DNA of 64,000 bases from Arsenicicoccus cauae (GCF_009707125.1 NZ_WLVL01000018.1:94396-158395); one strand, 5' to 3'. Shown: positions 36,477 to 46,592, counted from the stretch's first letter. Numbers and translations: made by a program. Notes: generated by a model from the sequence alone, not told the origin.

Positions 36477-37136
36477 ATGACGGTGGGGACGGATCGGGAC
36501 ACGGCGACCAGCGGGGAGCCGGGGGCGTCGCGAGCGGACGGGGTCGACGAGAGCCGCGCGCTGCTGATCGTGGACGTGCAGGGCGACTTCTGCGAGGGCG
36601 GGTCCCTGGCCGTGGCCGGTGGCGCCGCGGTGGCGCGAGACGTCGCCTCGCTCGTCCTCTCCCGGGAGGGCCGCTATGCCGCCGTCGTCGCCACCCAGGA
36701 CTGGCACGAGGACCCCGGTGGGCACTGGGCGCCGCAGCCGGACTACGTCGACACGTGGCCGGTGCACTGCGCCGCGGGCTCGTCGGGGGCGGACTTCCAC
36801 GAGGGGCTGCGCCCGGCGCTCGGGTCCGTGGACGCCGTGGTGCGCAAGGGCCGACGGTCCGCCGCGTACTCGGGCTTCGAGGGGGTCACGGACGACGGGG
36901 AGACCCTCGCGCAGTGGCTCTCGTCACGCGGGATCACCGCGGTGGACTGCGTGGGGATCGCCACCGACCACTGCGTCCGGGCGACCGCCCTGGACGCGGC
37001 GTCGGCCGGGCTGCAGACCCGTGTGCTGCTCGACCTGACGGCGGGCGTCGCCCCGGACACCACCGAGCGGGCACTCGACGAGCTGCGCGCGGCCGGCGTG
37101 GAGCTGGTCGGCGCCCCGCGCCTCGGGCCTGCCTGA
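36477..37136 (+). CDS. pncA: Nicotinamidase
   Basis: Deamidates nicotinamide to nicotinate, feeding PncB. 219 residues of the isochorismatase-like hydrolase fold. The catalytic triad is visible: Asp in IVDVQGDF near residue 33, Lys in VVRKGRR near 123 and Cys in ATDHCVRA near 163; the metal-binding TQDWHEDPGGHW follows near 76. A 25-residue polar N-terminal extension precedes the core. It lies 3 nt after pncB. Confidence 0.94.
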   Translation: MTVGTDRDTATSGEPGASRADGVDESRALLIVDVQGDFCEGGSLAVAGGAAVARDVASLVLSREGRYAAVVATQDWHEDPGGHWAPQPDYVDTWPVHCAAGSSGADFHEGLRPALGSVDAVVRKGRRSAAYSGFEGVTDDGETLAQWLSSRGITAVDCVGIATDHCVRATALDAASAGLQTRVLLDLTAGVAPDTTERALDELRAAGVELVGAPRLGPA

Positions 37137-37173
37137 GGTCGTCCGCCTCGCCCGCGCTCGCCCCGCCGAGCCC

Positions 37174-37214
37174 GTCTCACCCTGCAGCACGAGACCACTC
37201 CGGCACGGTGAGAC
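37174..37214. terminator. Possible bidirectional terminator
   Basis: GTCTCACC (37174-37181) and GGTGAGAC (37207-37214) form an 8-bp stem around a 25-nt loop in the gap between the convergent pncA and GNAT genes. Weak by length. Confidence 0.35.
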
Positions 37215-37255
37215 CACCACCTGACAGCGCGTGCACCGCGTGACGACCGGTGACC

Positions 37256-37627
37256 TCAGGTGGTGTCGGGGAGGATCATGGCGATGACGTCCGGTGCTGC
37301 GGGCTGCAGCCACGACGGGCGGGCCCGTCCGACCTCGACCCACCCGAGCCGGGGATACATGGCGTAGGCGCGCTCGACCTCCCCCGCCGGGCCGTCCTGA
37401 GGTCGGCGGGCGGATACCACGGCGACATGGCCGAGCAGCTCGCCGTCCCGTTCGGCCACGAAGGCGGCCAGCTCCCCCTCCCGCCGCACGAACTCCTGCG
37501 GCGGGAAGGGCAGCGGGTTGCGGTAGGGATAGCCAGACGTGGGCTGCTGCTCGATCAGCAGCCGCGCCAGCTCGGGGACGTCCTCGTCCCGGCGGGGTCG
37601 GATGCTCGGGACCGGTCTGGGGTGCAC
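37256..37627 (-). pseudogene. GNAT acetyltransferase gene with internal in-frame deletion
   Basis: 123 residues against the usual 165-180. The N-terminal half (residues 8-75: substrate side, beta1-beta3, LLGHVAVV) and the C-terminal end (YPRLGWVEVGRARPSW, the last GNAT strand) are intact. The whole acetyl-CoA-binding motif A (R/Q-x-x-G-x-G/A and its helix) is absent, replaced by RRPQDGPAGEVERA. The frame stays open and the -10 box TAGCCT 6 nt before GTG 37627 remains, so it may still be expressed, but acetyltransferase activity is unlikely. Confidence 0.75.
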
Positions 37628-37633
37628 GGTCGC

Positions 37634-37639
37634 AGGCTA
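37634..37639 (-). promoter_or_regulatory. -10 box, leaderless GNAT-like gene
   Basis: TAGCCT on the minus strand, 6 nt before GTG 37627. Confidence 0.5.
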
Positions 37640-37676
37640 GCGCCCGCCCCACCTCATCGGCCGGGCGAGGTGCGGC

Positions 37677-38561
37677 TCATCCCCGCCGCCGCGGCAACGC
37701 GCCGCGCACGACGCACGTCCGGCCGACCTTGTCGTGGATGGCCTGGTGCAACGGTCGGTCGGCGAGCGGCCACAGCCCGTCCACCAGCATCCACACCGTG
37801 CCGATCGCGCCCGGCAGGATGTCGCCGAGCCGCTTAACGATGGTGCGCAGGGCGATCTGACCCGCAGGCGCGGGCGCCGCCTGGTCGATGCTGCGCACGC
37901 TGATCCCGGTGGCCAGCCGGCCCAGGGTGCGACCCCACCGGCTCAGGCAGACGACCTCGTAGAGCACGGCGGCGACGAACATGGCCCCCGCGACCTGCAG
38001 CTGCAGGGCCGCGCTGGGCATCGGGGTCGGCGGCAGGGTGGCGCTCCCGGCCGCCGCCGCGGCCATCGCCTCGTCCCACCAGGACTGCACCTGCGGGATC
38101 CAGTCGCGCATCAGGTATGTCGTGAGCGGCAGCATCACGAGCAGGACGAGGAGCCCGTCGAGGATCCAGGCGAGGAACCGCCGCCACCATCCGCTGAGGG
38201 GCTGCCCGTCCGGGGTGGTGTCCTGCGCCGGCTGGGCGTACGCGCCGGGGTAGGGGGCCTGTTGGTGCTGGCGCGGTCCCCGCGCGGTGCCGCTGCCCCC
38301 GATACCGCCGGGCGGGGCGACATACGGGCTCCTCCCCTGGCCACCATCCCTGGCCTGACCAGACCGACCCTCGCGGGCCTGCTGGTCCCGCTGCTGGTCC
38401 CGCGGGTGGAAGTCCTCCACCTGCGCCCCCTCGCCGATCTGCGACCGCGCCACCTGGGGGGCCACCTTGGGCGCCCGGTGGTCGCTCCACGACACTCCGT
38501 CGAAGTAGCGGAGGTAGGCGGGGTCCTGCGGGTCGTCGTACCACCCTGATGGCTGGGTCAT
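37677..38561 (-). CDS. DUF2510-RDD family membrane protein
   Basis: 294 residues. Residues 3-32 are a DUF2510 segment (SGWYDDPQDPAYLRYFDGVSW), then a Gln/Gly/Arg-rich linker to about residue 115. An RDD domain follows with three membrane helices (GWWRRFLAWILDGLLVL with the eponymous Arg/Asp, AGAMFVAAVLYEVVCL, and LGDILPGAIGTVWMLVDGLW). RDD proteins are suspected ion or small-solute transporters or membrane adaptors; function is unknown here. It stands alone, divergent from the ABC exporter. Confidence 0.88.
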   Translation of the reverse strand: MTQPSGWYDDPQDPAYLRYFDGVSWSDHRAPKVAPQVARSQIGEGAQVEDFHPRDQQRDQQAREGRSGQARDGGQGRSPYVAPPGGIGGSGTARGPRQHQQAPYPGAYAQPAQDTTPDGQPLSGWWRRFLAWILDGLLVLLVMLPLTTYLMRDWIPQVQSWWDEAMAAAAAGSATLPPTPMPSAALQLQVAGAMFVAAVLYEVVCLSRWGRTLGRLATGISVRSIDQAAPAPAGQIALRTIVKRLGDILPGAIGTVWMLVDGLWPLADRPLHQAIHDKVGRTCVVRGALPRRRG

Positions 38562-38600
38562 GCCTCTAGCCTGCCACGGCGACCTGGGACCGGCGGCCGA

Positions 38601-38650
38601 CAGGGCGGACGGGGACGGACGGGGACGGACAGGGCGGACGGGGGCAGACG
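38601..38650 (+). repeat. Short tandem repeat, about 10-bp unit
   Basis: Five imperfect copies of a 10-bp unit near GGGGACGGAC in the gap between the RDD gene and the ABC exporter. It lies upstream of the TACCGT -10 box at 38711. Confidence 0.7.
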
Positions 38651-38710
38651 GCGGTCGGAAGTGCGGGGACGGGCCGGCGACAATGCATGGGGTCTGTCGG
38701 TGCCGAGGAC

Positions 38711-38716
38711 TACCGT
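38711..38716 (+). promoter_or_regulatory. -10 box, leaderless ABC exporter
   Basis: TACCGT, 6 nt before GTG 38723. It selects this start over an upstream in-frame ATG at 38687. Confidence 0.55.
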
Positions 38717-38722
38717 GTCACC

Positions 38723-40462
38723 GTGCTGTCAGCCATCCTGCGCCGTCACCTCGGGCGCCACCGTGGGCCCCTGGTCCTGGTCCTGATCTTCCAGACCGTG
38801 CAGGTGCTGGCCAACCTGTACCTCCCCACCCTCAACGCCGACGTCATCGACCGCGGCATCGCCCAGGGCGACACCGGCTACGTCCTGCGCACGGGCGGCT
38901 GGATGCTGGCGATCACGGTCGTGCAGATCCTCGCCAACCTCGTCGCCATCTACTACGGCGCGCGCACCGCCATGCGCTTCGGTCGCGACCTGCGCGCCGA
39001 GGTCTTCAGCGCCGTCGAGGAGTTCGCGGCGGAGGAGCTCGGCAGGTTCGGCGCGCCGTCGCTGATCACCCGCACCACCAACGACGTCCAGCAGGTGCAG
39101 ATGCTGGTGTTCATGACGCTCGTGATGATGGTGTCCGCGCCCATCACCGCCGTCGGCGGGGTCGTCATGGCGCTGCGCCACGACGTCGCCCTCTCGGGAC
39201 TGCTGCTCGTCGTCGTGCCGATCCTGGTCGTGTGCCTCGGCCTGATCATCGTGCGGCTGCACCCGCTGTTCCGCCGGATGCAGGTGCAGGTGGACGGCGT
39301 CAACCAGATCCTGCGCGAGCAGATCACCGGCGTGCGGGTCATCCGGGCCTTCGTCAAGGACCGGGCCGAGCAGCAGAGGTTCGCGGTCGCCAACGACGAG
39401 CTGCGGGACATCGCGGTGACGGCGGGACGGCTGATGACCTCGATGTTCCCGCTGATCATGCTCATCATGAATGTCTCGACCGTCGCGGTGATCTGGTTCG
39501 GCGGGCTGCGGGTCGACAGCGGCGACATGCAGGTCGGCGACCTGGTCGCGATGATGACCTATCTCATGCAGATCCTCATGTCGGTGCTGATGGCCTCGAT
39601 GATGTTCATGGTCCTGCCCCGGGCCCAGGTGTCCGCCGAGCGCATCGGCGAGGTGCTGGCCACGGAGCCGACGGTGCGGCCACCTGCTGCGCCGACACCG
39701 GCGCCGTCCGTCGAGCCTCGCGGGGTCGTGGAGCTGCGCTCGGTCAGCTTCACCTTTCCCGGAGCCGACGACCCTGTCCTGCGCGACGTCGACCTGGTTG
39801 CCAGCCCGGGCCGGACGACGGCCATCATCGGGTCGACGGGATCCGGCAAGACCACGCTCGTCAACCTGATCCCCCGGCTCATGGACGCCACGGCCGGCCA
39901 GGTGCTGCTCGACGGCGTCGACGTGCGCGAGCTCGACCTGCACGACCTGTGGGCCCGCTTCGGTCTCGTGCCGCAGCGCCCCTACCTGTTCACGGGGACC
40001 GTCGCGAGCAACCTGCGTCTCGGCCGCGAGGACGCGACCGACGACGAGCTGTGGGCCGCCCTGGAGATCGCGCAGGCCCGCGACTTCGTCGAGGCGATGG
40101 AGGGCGGCCTCGAGGCCCCCATCAGCCAGGGCGGCACCACCGTCTCAGGCGGTCAGCGGCAGCGTCTCGCGATCGCGCGGGCGGTGGTGCGCCGACCGTC
40201 GGTCTACCTGTTCGACGACTCCTTCTCGGCGCTCGACTACGCCACGGACGCCGCCCTGCGCGCCGCGCTCAGGCCCATCACCGGTGAGTCGACCGTCGTC
40301 GTGGTCGCCCAGCGGGTGAGCACGATCCGCGACGCCGACGAGATCGTCGTCCTCGACGAGGGAGCGGTCGTCGGTCGAGGTCGGCACGGTGAGCTGATGC
40401 GGACCTGCGAGACCTATCGCGAGATCGTGCTGTCCCAGCTGAGCGAGGAGGAGGCCGCATGA
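38723..40462 (+). CDS. ABC exporter half-transporter, degenerate-site subunit
   Basis: 579 residues: six membrane helices (residues 15-300), then the ATPase domain. Walker A GSTGSGKTT near 372, signature VSGGQRQR near 474, Walker B LFDDSFSALD near 497. The catalytic base is Asp rather than Glu (DD instead of DE), the mark of the degenerate subunit in heterodimeric exporters such as TM287/288 and BmrCD. The ATGA overlap with the next gene (40459-40462) confirms pairing. It exports drugs, lipids or peptides; substrate unknown. Confidence 0.92.
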   Translation: MLSAILRRHLGRHRGPLVLVLIFQTVQVLANLYLPTLNADVIDRGIAQGDTGYVLRTGGWMLAITVVQILANLVAIYYGARTAMRFGRDLRAEVFSAVEEFAAEELGRFGAPSLITRTTNDVQQVQMLVFMTLVMMVSAPITAVGGVVMALRHDVALSGLLLVVVPILVVCLGLIIVRLHPLFRRMQVQVDGVNQILREQITGVRVIRAFVKDRAEQQRFAVANDELRDIAVTAGRLMTSMFPLIMLIMNVSTVAVIWFGGLRVDSGDMQVGDLVAMMTYLMQILMSVLMASMMFMVLPRAQVSAERIGEVLATEPTVRPPAAPTPAPSVEPRGVVELRSVSFTFPGADDPVLRDVDLVASPGRTTAIIGSTGSGKTTLVNLIPRLMDATAGQVLLDGVDVRELDLHDLWARFGLVPQRPYLFTGTVASNLRLGREDATDDELWAALEIAQARDFVEAMEGGLEAPISQGGTTVSGGQRQRLAIARAVVRRPSVYLFDDSFSALDYATDAALRAALRPITGESTVVVVAQRVSTIRDADEIVVLDEGAVVGRGRHGELMRTCETYREIVLSQLSEEEAA

Positions 40463-42471
40463 CCGCGTCCACCGAGCAGCGCCGCACCTCGCCGGCGCGC
40501 GGCCCGATGGCGATGGGCGCCCCGGCAGCCAAGGCGGACGACTTCCGCGCCTCGGCTCGCCGTCTGCTCGGCGACCTGACCGCGCACCGGGGCCACGTCC
40601 TGGTCATCACGGTGCTCGGCGTCATCGGCGTGGCGTTCTCCGTGGTCGGGCCCAAGGTCCTCGGACGAGCCACCGACCTCGTGTTCGCCGGCGCGATCGG
40701 GCGGCACCTGCCGGCCGGCGCGACCCGCGAGCAGCTCGTCGAGGGGCTACGGGCGCGCGGTGACGCTCGCTTGGCCGACCTGCTCTCCGGCATGCCGGAC
40801 CTCGTCCCGGGTGTCGGCGTCGACACGGGCGCCGTGGCGCAGGTGCTGGCGTGGGCCCTCGGCCTCTACCTCCTGTCGTCCCTGTTCACCTGGGTGCAGG
40901 TGTGGCTGACCACGACCGTGGTGCAGGCGACCGTCCACCGGATGCGCCACGACGTGGAGCACAAGCTCGAGCGGCTGCCGGTGCGCTACTTCGACACCGA
41001 GTCCCGTGGCGACATCCTGTCCCGGGCCACCAACGACGTCGACAACGTCGCCCAGTCGCTGCAGCAGACCATGACCCAGATGCTCAACAGCGCCCTGACC
41101 GTCCTCGGCGTGATCGTGATGATGCTCACCATCTCTCCCCTGCTGACGATCGTCGCGGTCGTGAGCATCCCTGTGATGGCGATGATCACGATGGCCATCG
41201 CCAAGCGCTCCCAGCCGCAGTTCCGCGAGCAGTGGGCCGCCACCGGTCGGCTCAACGGGCACGTGGAGGAGATGTACTCCGGCCAGCTGCTCATCAAGGT
41301 CTTCGGCCAGCAGGACGGGGCCCGTCGCACCTTCGCCGAGCACAACGACGCCCTCTACGAGTCAGCCTTCAAGGCGCAGTTCGTGTCCGGGATGATCCAG
41401 CCCGCCATGTGGTTCGTCTCCAACCTCAACTTCGTCCTGGTCGCCGTGATCGGCGGCGTGCGCGTGGCCTCGGGCTCCTTGTCGATCGGCGGGGTGCAGG
41501 CGTTCATCCAGTACTCCCGGCAGTTCAGCCAGCCGCTCGGCCAGCTCGCCGCCATGGCCAACATGCTCCAGTCGGGCGTCGCCTCGGCCGAGCGCGTCTA
41601 CTCGCTGCTCGACGCCGAGGAGGAGTCCCCGGACGTGCCCTCGCGCACCGTGACGGCGACCTTGGGCGACGACGTCGCGGGCGGAGGCCGGGCAGACGGC
41701 TCGGCTGAGCGCACCGTCGCCGGTCGGGTGGCGTTCGAGGACGTCTCCTTCTCCTACTCCCCCGACACCCCGCTCATCGAGCACCTCGACCTAGTCGCCG
41801 AGCCGGGGCAGACCATCGCCATCGTCGGCCCCACCGGTGCCGGCAAGACGACCCTGGCCAACCTCCTGCTGCGCTACTACGACGTCGACGACGGCCGGAT
41901 CACGCTGGACCGCACCGACATCCGCGACCTGCCCCGCCGCGAGCTGCGGTCGGCGTTCGGCGTGGTCCTCCAGGACACCTGGCTGTTCACCGGCTCCATC
42001 CGCGACAACATCGCGTATGGCGCCGCCCACCCCACCGAGGACGCCGTGGTCTCGGCGGCGGCCGCGGCCCACGCCGACCACTTCATCCGGACGCTGCCCG
42101 ACGGCTACGACACGGTGCTGGACGACGACGGCTCGTCGCTGTCGGCGGGCCAGCGTCAGCTGCTCACCATCGCCCGCGCGTTCCTGGCCGACCCGTCGAT
42201 CCTGATCCTGGACGAGGCCACCAGCTCGGTCGACACCCGCACCGAGGCCCTCGTCCAGGAGGCGATGGACCGGCTCCGCCGCGACCGGACGAGCTTCGTC
42301 ATCGCCCACCGCCTCTCGACCATCCGTCACGCCGACCGGATCGTCGTCATGGAGCAGGGCGCGATCGTCGAGCAGGGATCGCACGACCAGCTCCTCGCCT
42401 CGGGCGGCGCCTACGCCCGGCTCTACCAGGCGCAGTTCTCCGGGGCCGTCGCCGAGGATCCGTCGGCCTGA
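40459..42471 (+). CDS. ABC exporter half-transporter, catalytic subunit
   Basis: 670 residues, partner of the preceding gene. An N-terminal extension of about 30 residues and a long first extracytoplasmic region (residues 70-130) precede the six-helix domain; the ATPase domain begins near 420. Walker A GPTGAGKTT near 457, signature LSAGQRQ near 559 (Ala replaces the first Gly of LSGGQ), Walker B LILDEATSSVD near 580 with the normal catalytic Glu. The altered signature faces the partner's Walker A, so site 1 is weakened and site 2 is canonical, as expected for a heterodimer. Confidence 0.93.
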   Translation: MTASTEQRRTSPARGPMAMGAPAAKADDFRASARRLLGDLTAHRGHVLVITVLGVIGVAFSVVGPKVLGRATDLVFAGAIGRHLPAGATREQLVEGLRARGDARLADLLSGMPDLVPGVGVDTGAVAQVLAWALGLYLLSSLFTWVQVWLTTTVVQATVHRMRHDVEHKLERLPVRYFDTESRGDILSRATNDVDNVAQSLQQTMTQMLNSALTVLGVIVMMLTISPLLTIVAVVSIPVMAMITMAIAKRSQPQFREQWAATGRLNGHVEEMYSGQLLIKVFGQQDGARRTFAEHNDALYESAFKAQFVSGMIQPAMWFVSNLNFVLVAVIGGVRVASGSLSIGGVQAFIQYSRQFSQPLGQLAAMANMLQSGVASAERVYSLLDAEEESPDVPSRTVTATLGDDVAGGGRADGSAERTVAGRVAFEDVSFSYSPDTPLIEHLDLVAEPGQTIAIVGPTGAGKTTLANLLLRYYDVDDGRITLDRTDIRDLPRRELRSAFGVVLQDTWLFTGSIRDNIAYGAAHPTEDAVVSAAAAAHADHFIRTLPDGYDTVLDDDGSSLSAGQRQLLTIARAFLADPSILILDEATSSVDTRTEALVQEAMDRLRRDRTSFVIAHRLSTIRHADRIVVMEQGAIVEQGSHDQLLASGGAYARLYQAQFSGAVAEDPSA

Positions 42472-42541
42472 CCCGCCGCCGACCTCGTCAGCCGCAGCGA
42501 CCCCCGCACCCCGCACCCTGCGCCCCCGCACCCGCCGTTGA

Positions 42542-42592
42542 GAGGCGACAGATGGGGGCCATGCCGCCCGGATGACCCCGATTTGTCGCCTC
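42542..42592. terminator. Bidirectional terminator between the ABC exporter and hppD
   Basis: A 9-bp outer stem (42542-42550 with 42584-42592) continues inward for about 12 more pairs with two mismatches to a 9-nt loop. It lies in the convergent gap. Confidence 0.65.
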
Positions 42593-42622
42593 CCGACGGC
42601 GGGCGGACGGCATTCGGGATGG

Positions 42623-43876
<1,254 letters not shown>

Positions 43877-43928
43877 TCACCGCCTGGGCAAACTGGTCAA
43901 GATTGGTGGCGCAGGCCGCCCGAGAGTG

Positions 43929-43934
43929 GACAAT
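43929..43934 (+). promoter_or_regulatory. -10 box, leaderless Lrp/AsnC gene
   Basis: GACAAT, 7 nt before the ATG at 43942. Confidence 0.5.
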
Positions 43935-43941
43935 GTGTCTC

Positions 43942-44409
43942 ATGGGGATCGACGATCTGGACCGCAGGCTCATCAGCGCCTTCACGCAGGACCCGCACAT
44001 CGGGGTGCTCGGCGCCTCACGAGTCCTGGGCGTGGCGCGCGGCACCGTCCAGGCGCGCCTGGATCGCCTGCAGGGTCGGGGGGTCATCTCGTCCTTCGCC
44101 CCGCACGTCGACCCCGCGGCGCTGGGCTACCCGGTGATGGCCTTCGCCACGCTGGAGATCCGTCAGGACCACGGCCACGAGCGGGTGGTGCGTCACCTGG
44201 AGCAGATCCCCGAGGTGCTGGAGGCCCACACCATCACCGGGTCGGGTGACATCTGGATCCGCCTGGTCGGCCGCGACAACGCAGACCTGCAGCGGGTGAT
44301 CGACGACGTCGTGGCGGGCGGTTCCGTCATACGCACCTCGACGGTGATCTCCCTGGCCACCCGGCTGGCGCACCGCACCGCTCCGCTGGTCGACGCCGCC
44401 GTCCCGTGA
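43942..44409 (+). CDS. Lrp/AsnC-family transcriptional regulator
   Basis: 155 residues: an N-terminal winged helix-turn-helix (DDLDRRLISAF at residue 3, then GASRVLGVARGTVQARLDRL as recognition region) and a C-terminal RAM domain (GYPVMAFATLEI, AHTITGSGDIWIRLV). Length is typical. It is divergent from hppD with 110 bp between, and regulators of this family often bind the amino acid whose catabolism they control, so tyrosine, phenylalanine or their keto acids are the likely effectors (inference). Its stop is 1 nt from that of the convergent helicase gene. Confidence 0.92.
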   Translation: MGIDDLDRRLISAFTQDPHIGVLGASRVLGVARGTVQARLDRLQGRGVISSFAPHVDPAALGYPVMAFATLEIRQDHGHERVVRHLEQIPEVLEAHTITGSGDIWIRLVGRDNADLQRVIDDVVAGGSVIRTSTVISLATRLAHRTAPLVDAAVP

Positions 44410-44410
44410 C

Positions 44411-46165
44411 CTAGCGGCGACCGACGAACCAGTTGCGGATCCTGTCGATGCGCTCGGTCACCTGCTCCCCGGACGCCTGGTCCAGGGCCGGTCCCCCGCA
44501 CACCTGCCGGAGCTCGGAGTGCACGATCGCGTGCTTCGTGCCGGTCTTGCGGGCATAGGCGGAGACCAGCTTGTTGAGCTCCTTGCGCTGGGCCTGCAGC
44601 GCGCGGTGTGCCGAGACCTCCTCGTGCCGCTCCTGGGCGCGCGCGTTGGGCTTCTGGCCGCGCTGCCGCTCGCGGAGCAGGTGCGCCATCTGGTCGGGCT
44701 CCAGCAGGCCGGGCAGTCCGAGGTAGCCCTCCTCCTCCTCGGAGCCCACGTCCGCCACGAGACCGAACTGCTGGGCGTCGAACAGGACGTGGTCGAACTC
44801 CGCGTCCGACTCCAGCGCCTCGAACTTCAGGTCGAGCTCGTCACTGGCCTGCTCGGACCGGTTGGCCTCCTCGAGGAGCCCGTCCTCCTCGGACCAGAGC
44901 GGCTCCTCCTCACCGGGTTTCTTGGGCCGGTCGAGCGCGTGGTCCCGCTCGTCCTCCAGGCGGGCGGCGTGCTCGAGCAGCACCGGCACGGACGGGAGGA
45001 ACACCGAGGCCACCTCTCCGCGCTTACGGGCGCGCACGAACCGCCCCACCGCCTGCGCGAAGAACAGGGGCGTCGACGTCGAGGTCGCGTAGACCCCGAC
45101 CGCCAGGCGGGGCACGTCCACCCCCTCGGAGACCATCCGGACCGCGACCAGCCAACGATCGGTGGACTGGGAGTAGGTCTCGATGCGCTGGGAGGCCCCG
45201 GCGTCGTCGGACAGGACGACCGTGGGCTTCTCCCCCGTGATCTCGTGCAGGATCCTGGCGTAGGCGCGGGCATTGGTCTGGTTGGTCGCGATCACCAGGC
45301 CGCCGGCGTCCGGCACGTGCCGGCGCACCTCGGTGAGGCGCTTGTCGGCGGCGCGCAGCACGGACGGGATCCACTCCCCCGTGGGAGACAGCGCGGTCCG
45401 CCACGCGTGCGCCGTGAGGTCCTTGGTGAGCGGCTCGCCCAGCCGGGCGGCGAGCTCGTCGCCGGCGCGGGTCCGCCAACGCATCGCGCCCCCGTAGGCC
45501 ATGAACAGCACCGGCCGCACCACGCCGTCGCGCAGCGCCTCGGCGTAGCCGTAGGAGTAGTCCGAGGCCGACCGACGGATGCCGTCCGGACCCTCCTCGT
45601 AACGCACGAACGGGATGGGGCTCGTGTCGGAGCGGAAGGGCGTGCCGGTGAGCGCCAGCCGCCGCGCCGCGGGCTCGAAGGCCTCGCGGATCGCGTCCCC
45701 CCAGGACTTGGTGTCGCCGCCGTGGTGGATCTCGTCGAGGATCACGAGGGTCGGGGCGGCCTCCGTGCGGGCCCGGTGCAGCAGCGGCTTGGATGCCACC
45801 TGCGCGTAGGTCAGCGCCACGCCGTCGAAGGCCTTGTTGTGCGTCCCCGCGGCGTTGGTGAAGGTCGGGTCGAGCTGGATACCGACGCGTGCGGCGGCGT
45901 CCGCCCACTGCACCTTGAGGTGCTCGGTCGGGGCGACGACGGTGACGCGGCGCACCACCCCGCGCCGCAGCAGCTCGGTCGCGACCCGGAGCGCGTATGT
46001 CGTCTTGCCGGCGCCAGGCGTGGCCACCGCCAGGAAGTCCTGGGGACGCTCGGCGAGGTAGGCCTCGAGGGCCTCCGCCTGCCAGGCACGCAGCTTGCCC
46101 GCCGTTCCCCACGCTGCGCGCTCGGGAAAGGCGGGGGACAGGTGTTCGGCAGCAGAGGTACTCAT
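44411..46165 (-). CDS. SF2 DEAD/DEAH-type helicase (UvrB/XPB-like)
   Basis: 584 residues from ATG 46165. Motif I ATPGAGKTTY near residue 47, motif II LDEIHHGGD near 145 (DEIH box), motif III LTGTPFRSD near 172, and C-terminal motifs VRMVSEGVDVPRL near 350 and QAVGRFVRA near 375. The C-terminal 200 residues are acidic and then helical with no known domain. The family is broadly conserved in actinobacteria next to DUF3039 genes. Role in DNA or RNA metabolism unresolved. A TACCCT box lies 10 nt before the start. Confidence 0.9.
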   Translation of the reverse strand: MSTSAAEHLSPAFPERAAWGTAGKLRAWQAEALEAYLAERPQDFLAVATPGAGKTTYALRVATELLRRGVVRRVTVVAPTEHLKVQWADAAARVGIQLDPTFTNAAGTHNKAFDGVALTYAQVASKPLLHRARTEAAPTLVILDEIHHGGDTKSWGDAIREAFEPAARRLALTGTPFRSDTSPIPFVRYEEGPDGIRRSASDYSYGYAEALRDGVVRPVLFMAYGGAMRWRTRAGDELAARLGEPLTKDLTAHAWRTALSPTGEWIPSVLRAADKRLTEVRRHVPDAGGLVIATNQTNARAYARILHEITGEKPTVVLSDDAGASQRIETYSQSTDRWLVAVRMVSEGVDVPRLAVGVYATSTSTPLFFAQAVGRFVRARKRGEVASVFLPSVPVLLEHAARLEDERDHALDRPKKPGEEEPLWSEEDGLLEEANRSEQASDELDLKFEALESDAEFDHVLFDAQQFGLVADVGSEEEEGYLGLPGLLEPDQMAHLLRERQRGQKPNARAQERHEEVSAHRALQAQRKELNKLVSAYARKTGTKHAIVHSELRQVCGGPALDQASGEQVTERIDRIRNWFVGRR

Positions 46166-46242
46166 CGCGTCCTGCAGGGTAGACGTTTTCGCCGGGCAAC
46201 ATGCCGGGCGGCGGGTCCTTGACAGCCTCGAGCGGCACGCCA

Positions 46243-46277
46243 TCGGCCCGCCACCCCGGGTCGGGACGGCGGGCCGA
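46243..46277 (-). terminator. Terminator of the small exported-peptide gene
   Basis: A 10-bp perfect stem (46243-46252 with 46268-46277) and 15-nt loop, 15 nt past the stop codon of the leftward small gene. Confidence 0.65.
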
Positions 46278-46291
46278 GGAGGTCCTGGTGG

Positions 46292-46480
46292 TCAGCCCAG
46301 CTTGAGGGTGACGCGGTCGACGGAGCCGACGGTGCTCGCGTCAGAGGGCGCCGAGCCGATCTTGATGGTGTCGGCCGGCTGCGAGCCGAGCTTGAGGGTG
46401 ACGGCGTTGGCGGAGCCTCCGGCCAGGGTGGCGACGGCGGCGACGGTGATGACGGCAGCGGTGCGGGCGAGGTTACGCAT
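46292..46480 (-). CDS. Small exported peptide with VTLKLG repeats
   Basis: 62 residues, family not recognised. Residues 1-26 are a clear signal peptide (RNLARTAAVITVAAVATLAGGSANA). The mature part is only 36 residues, begins and ends with VTLKLG and has an intermediate TIKIGSAPSDAST segment, so it is built of about three short beta-strand-like repeats. It has its own promoter, operator-like palindrome and terminator, and interrupts the DUF3039-helicase neighbourhood. Possible roles are a surface peptide, amyloid-like subunit or signalling peptide; none is supported beyond the sequence pattern. Confidence 0.65.
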   Translation of the reverse strand: MRNLARTAAVITVAAVATLAGGSANAVTLKLGSQPADTIKIGSAPSDASTVGSVDRVTLKLG

Positions 46481-46529
46481 GGTGGTTTCCCTTCGATGAC
46501 GGCAGGGCGCCCCGTGACACCCTGCAACC

Positions 46530-46569
46530 AGAATAGCGCCTAGGGCGGCAAAATGTCACTAGCAGTGAC
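46530..46569 (-). promoter_or_regulatory. Promoter and palindromic operator of the small exported-peptide gene
   Basis: TATTCT at 46535-46530 with GTGACA at 46559-46554 as -35 (18-nt spacer). The -35 lies within a perfect inverted repeat GTCACT-AGC-AGTGAC (46555-46569), a likely repressor site. Confidence 0.55.
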
Positions 46570-46592
46570 CTAGACCTGTCAAAAGGGTGAAA

